DNA from: an uncultured Bulleidia sp.
GTDB lineage: Bacteria; Bacillota_I; Bacilli_A; Erysipelotrichales; Erysipelotrichaceae
Direction of reading: 5' to 3'
Assembly (NCBI GenBank): GCA_934725105.1
Contig: CAKVBD010000046.1
Location: forward strand, 1 to 13,201
Length of the DNA: 13,201 nucleotides
The translations under genes and the position numbers were made by a program. Below, in pieces: positions 13,131 to 13,201 of the stretch (within the stretch, counting starts at the first letter, position 1; each line of letters starts with the position of its first letter). The notes under the pieces are model-generated. The model was not told the origin of the DNA and did not search any database. It was given only the letters and a program-made list of their open reading frames with translations.

Positions 13131-13201
13131 GAGTAAATTTTCTCCCATTCTTTTCGGTATTTCAAGAGATATGGGATACTCACTCCTCTAAGAACCGTAC
13201 G
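13127..13201 (-). CDS. 3' end of an unidentified gene cut by the window edge
   Basis: A minus-strand frame is open from the window edge for 24 codons and ends in TGA, overlapping the transglutaminase-like ATG as ATGA. The visible tail, ending with LLKYRKEWEKIYS, looks like a normal soluble, basic protein C-terminus. The four-base overlap is the arrangement seen elsewhere in this window. The family cannot be told from this fragment. Confidence 0.5.
   Translation of the reverse strand, partial: RTVLRGVSIPYLLKYRKEWEKIYS

Noticed and set aside
1..13201. Mobile element, phage, CRISPR array, toxin-antitoxin pair or tRNA
   Set aside because: No transposase, integrase, regularly spaced repeat array with unique spacers, small paired toxin genes or tRNA cloverleaf was seen; the only tandem repeat is the coding heptad repeat in the M23 gene.

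Overview
The window looks like a piece of core chromosome from an AT-rich, low-GC Gram-positive bacterium (Firmicutes/Bacillota). Protein flavour and gene order fit the Erysipelotrichia or a relative, but that is inference; no marker here fixes the genus. Shine-Dalgarno sites are strong (AGGAGG type), the rpsF promoter is close to the sigma-A consensus, and genes are tightly packed and often overlap. I see no mobile element, CRISPR array, tRNA or rRNA, and no gene-free stretch above about 170 bases.

Layout, left to right. (1) 1-1174, minus strand: the classic rpsF-ssb-rpsR operon with a TTTACA-N17-TATAAT promoter, a structured leader that may be a site of S6:S18 autoregulation, and a clear intrinsic terminator at 2-28. 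(2) 1245-1742, plus strand: an orphan six-helix membrane protein, divergent from rpsF, with no ribosome binding site and a promoter placed as for a leaderless mRNA. (3) 1724-4385, minus strand: a three-gene operon of a YugH/AlaT-type aminotransferase, a YugG/AlaR-type Lrp regulator and a ROK sugar kinase. Its best terminator lies inside the convergent membrane-protein gene. (4) 4386-10892, minus strand: ftsE-ftsX-M23 hydrolase-S41 protease-uvrB, mostly with start/stop overlaps. FtsEX is expected to drive the secreted coiled-coil M23 enzyme at the cell surface. The membrane-anchored S41 protease carries a C-terminal peptidoglycan-binding domain, and uvrB is coupled behind it. (5) 10944-11798, minus strand: a YitT-family membrane protein. 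(6) 11855-12307, plus strand: a VanZ-like protein, divergent from yitT. (7) 12267-13201, minus strand: a membrane-anchored transglutaminase-like protein that overlaps vanZ tail-to-tail by 41 bp. It is preceded by the last 24 codons of another gene cut by the window edge.

The themes are cell-wall remodelling (FtsEX, M23, S41 with peptidoglycan-binding domain) and core information genes (S6, SSB, S18, UvrB). I do not see a clearly new multi-gene system. The points most worth a second look are regulatory (alternative folds in the rpsF leader, a terminator hidden inside the opposing gene, a likely leaderless mRNA, recurring TGG extended -10 promoters) and structural (a cysteine/glycine-rich loop inside the M23 domain, exact heptad repeats in its coiled coil). 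All starts were chosen by ribosome binding site, overlap and family alignment from memory; no search was run.
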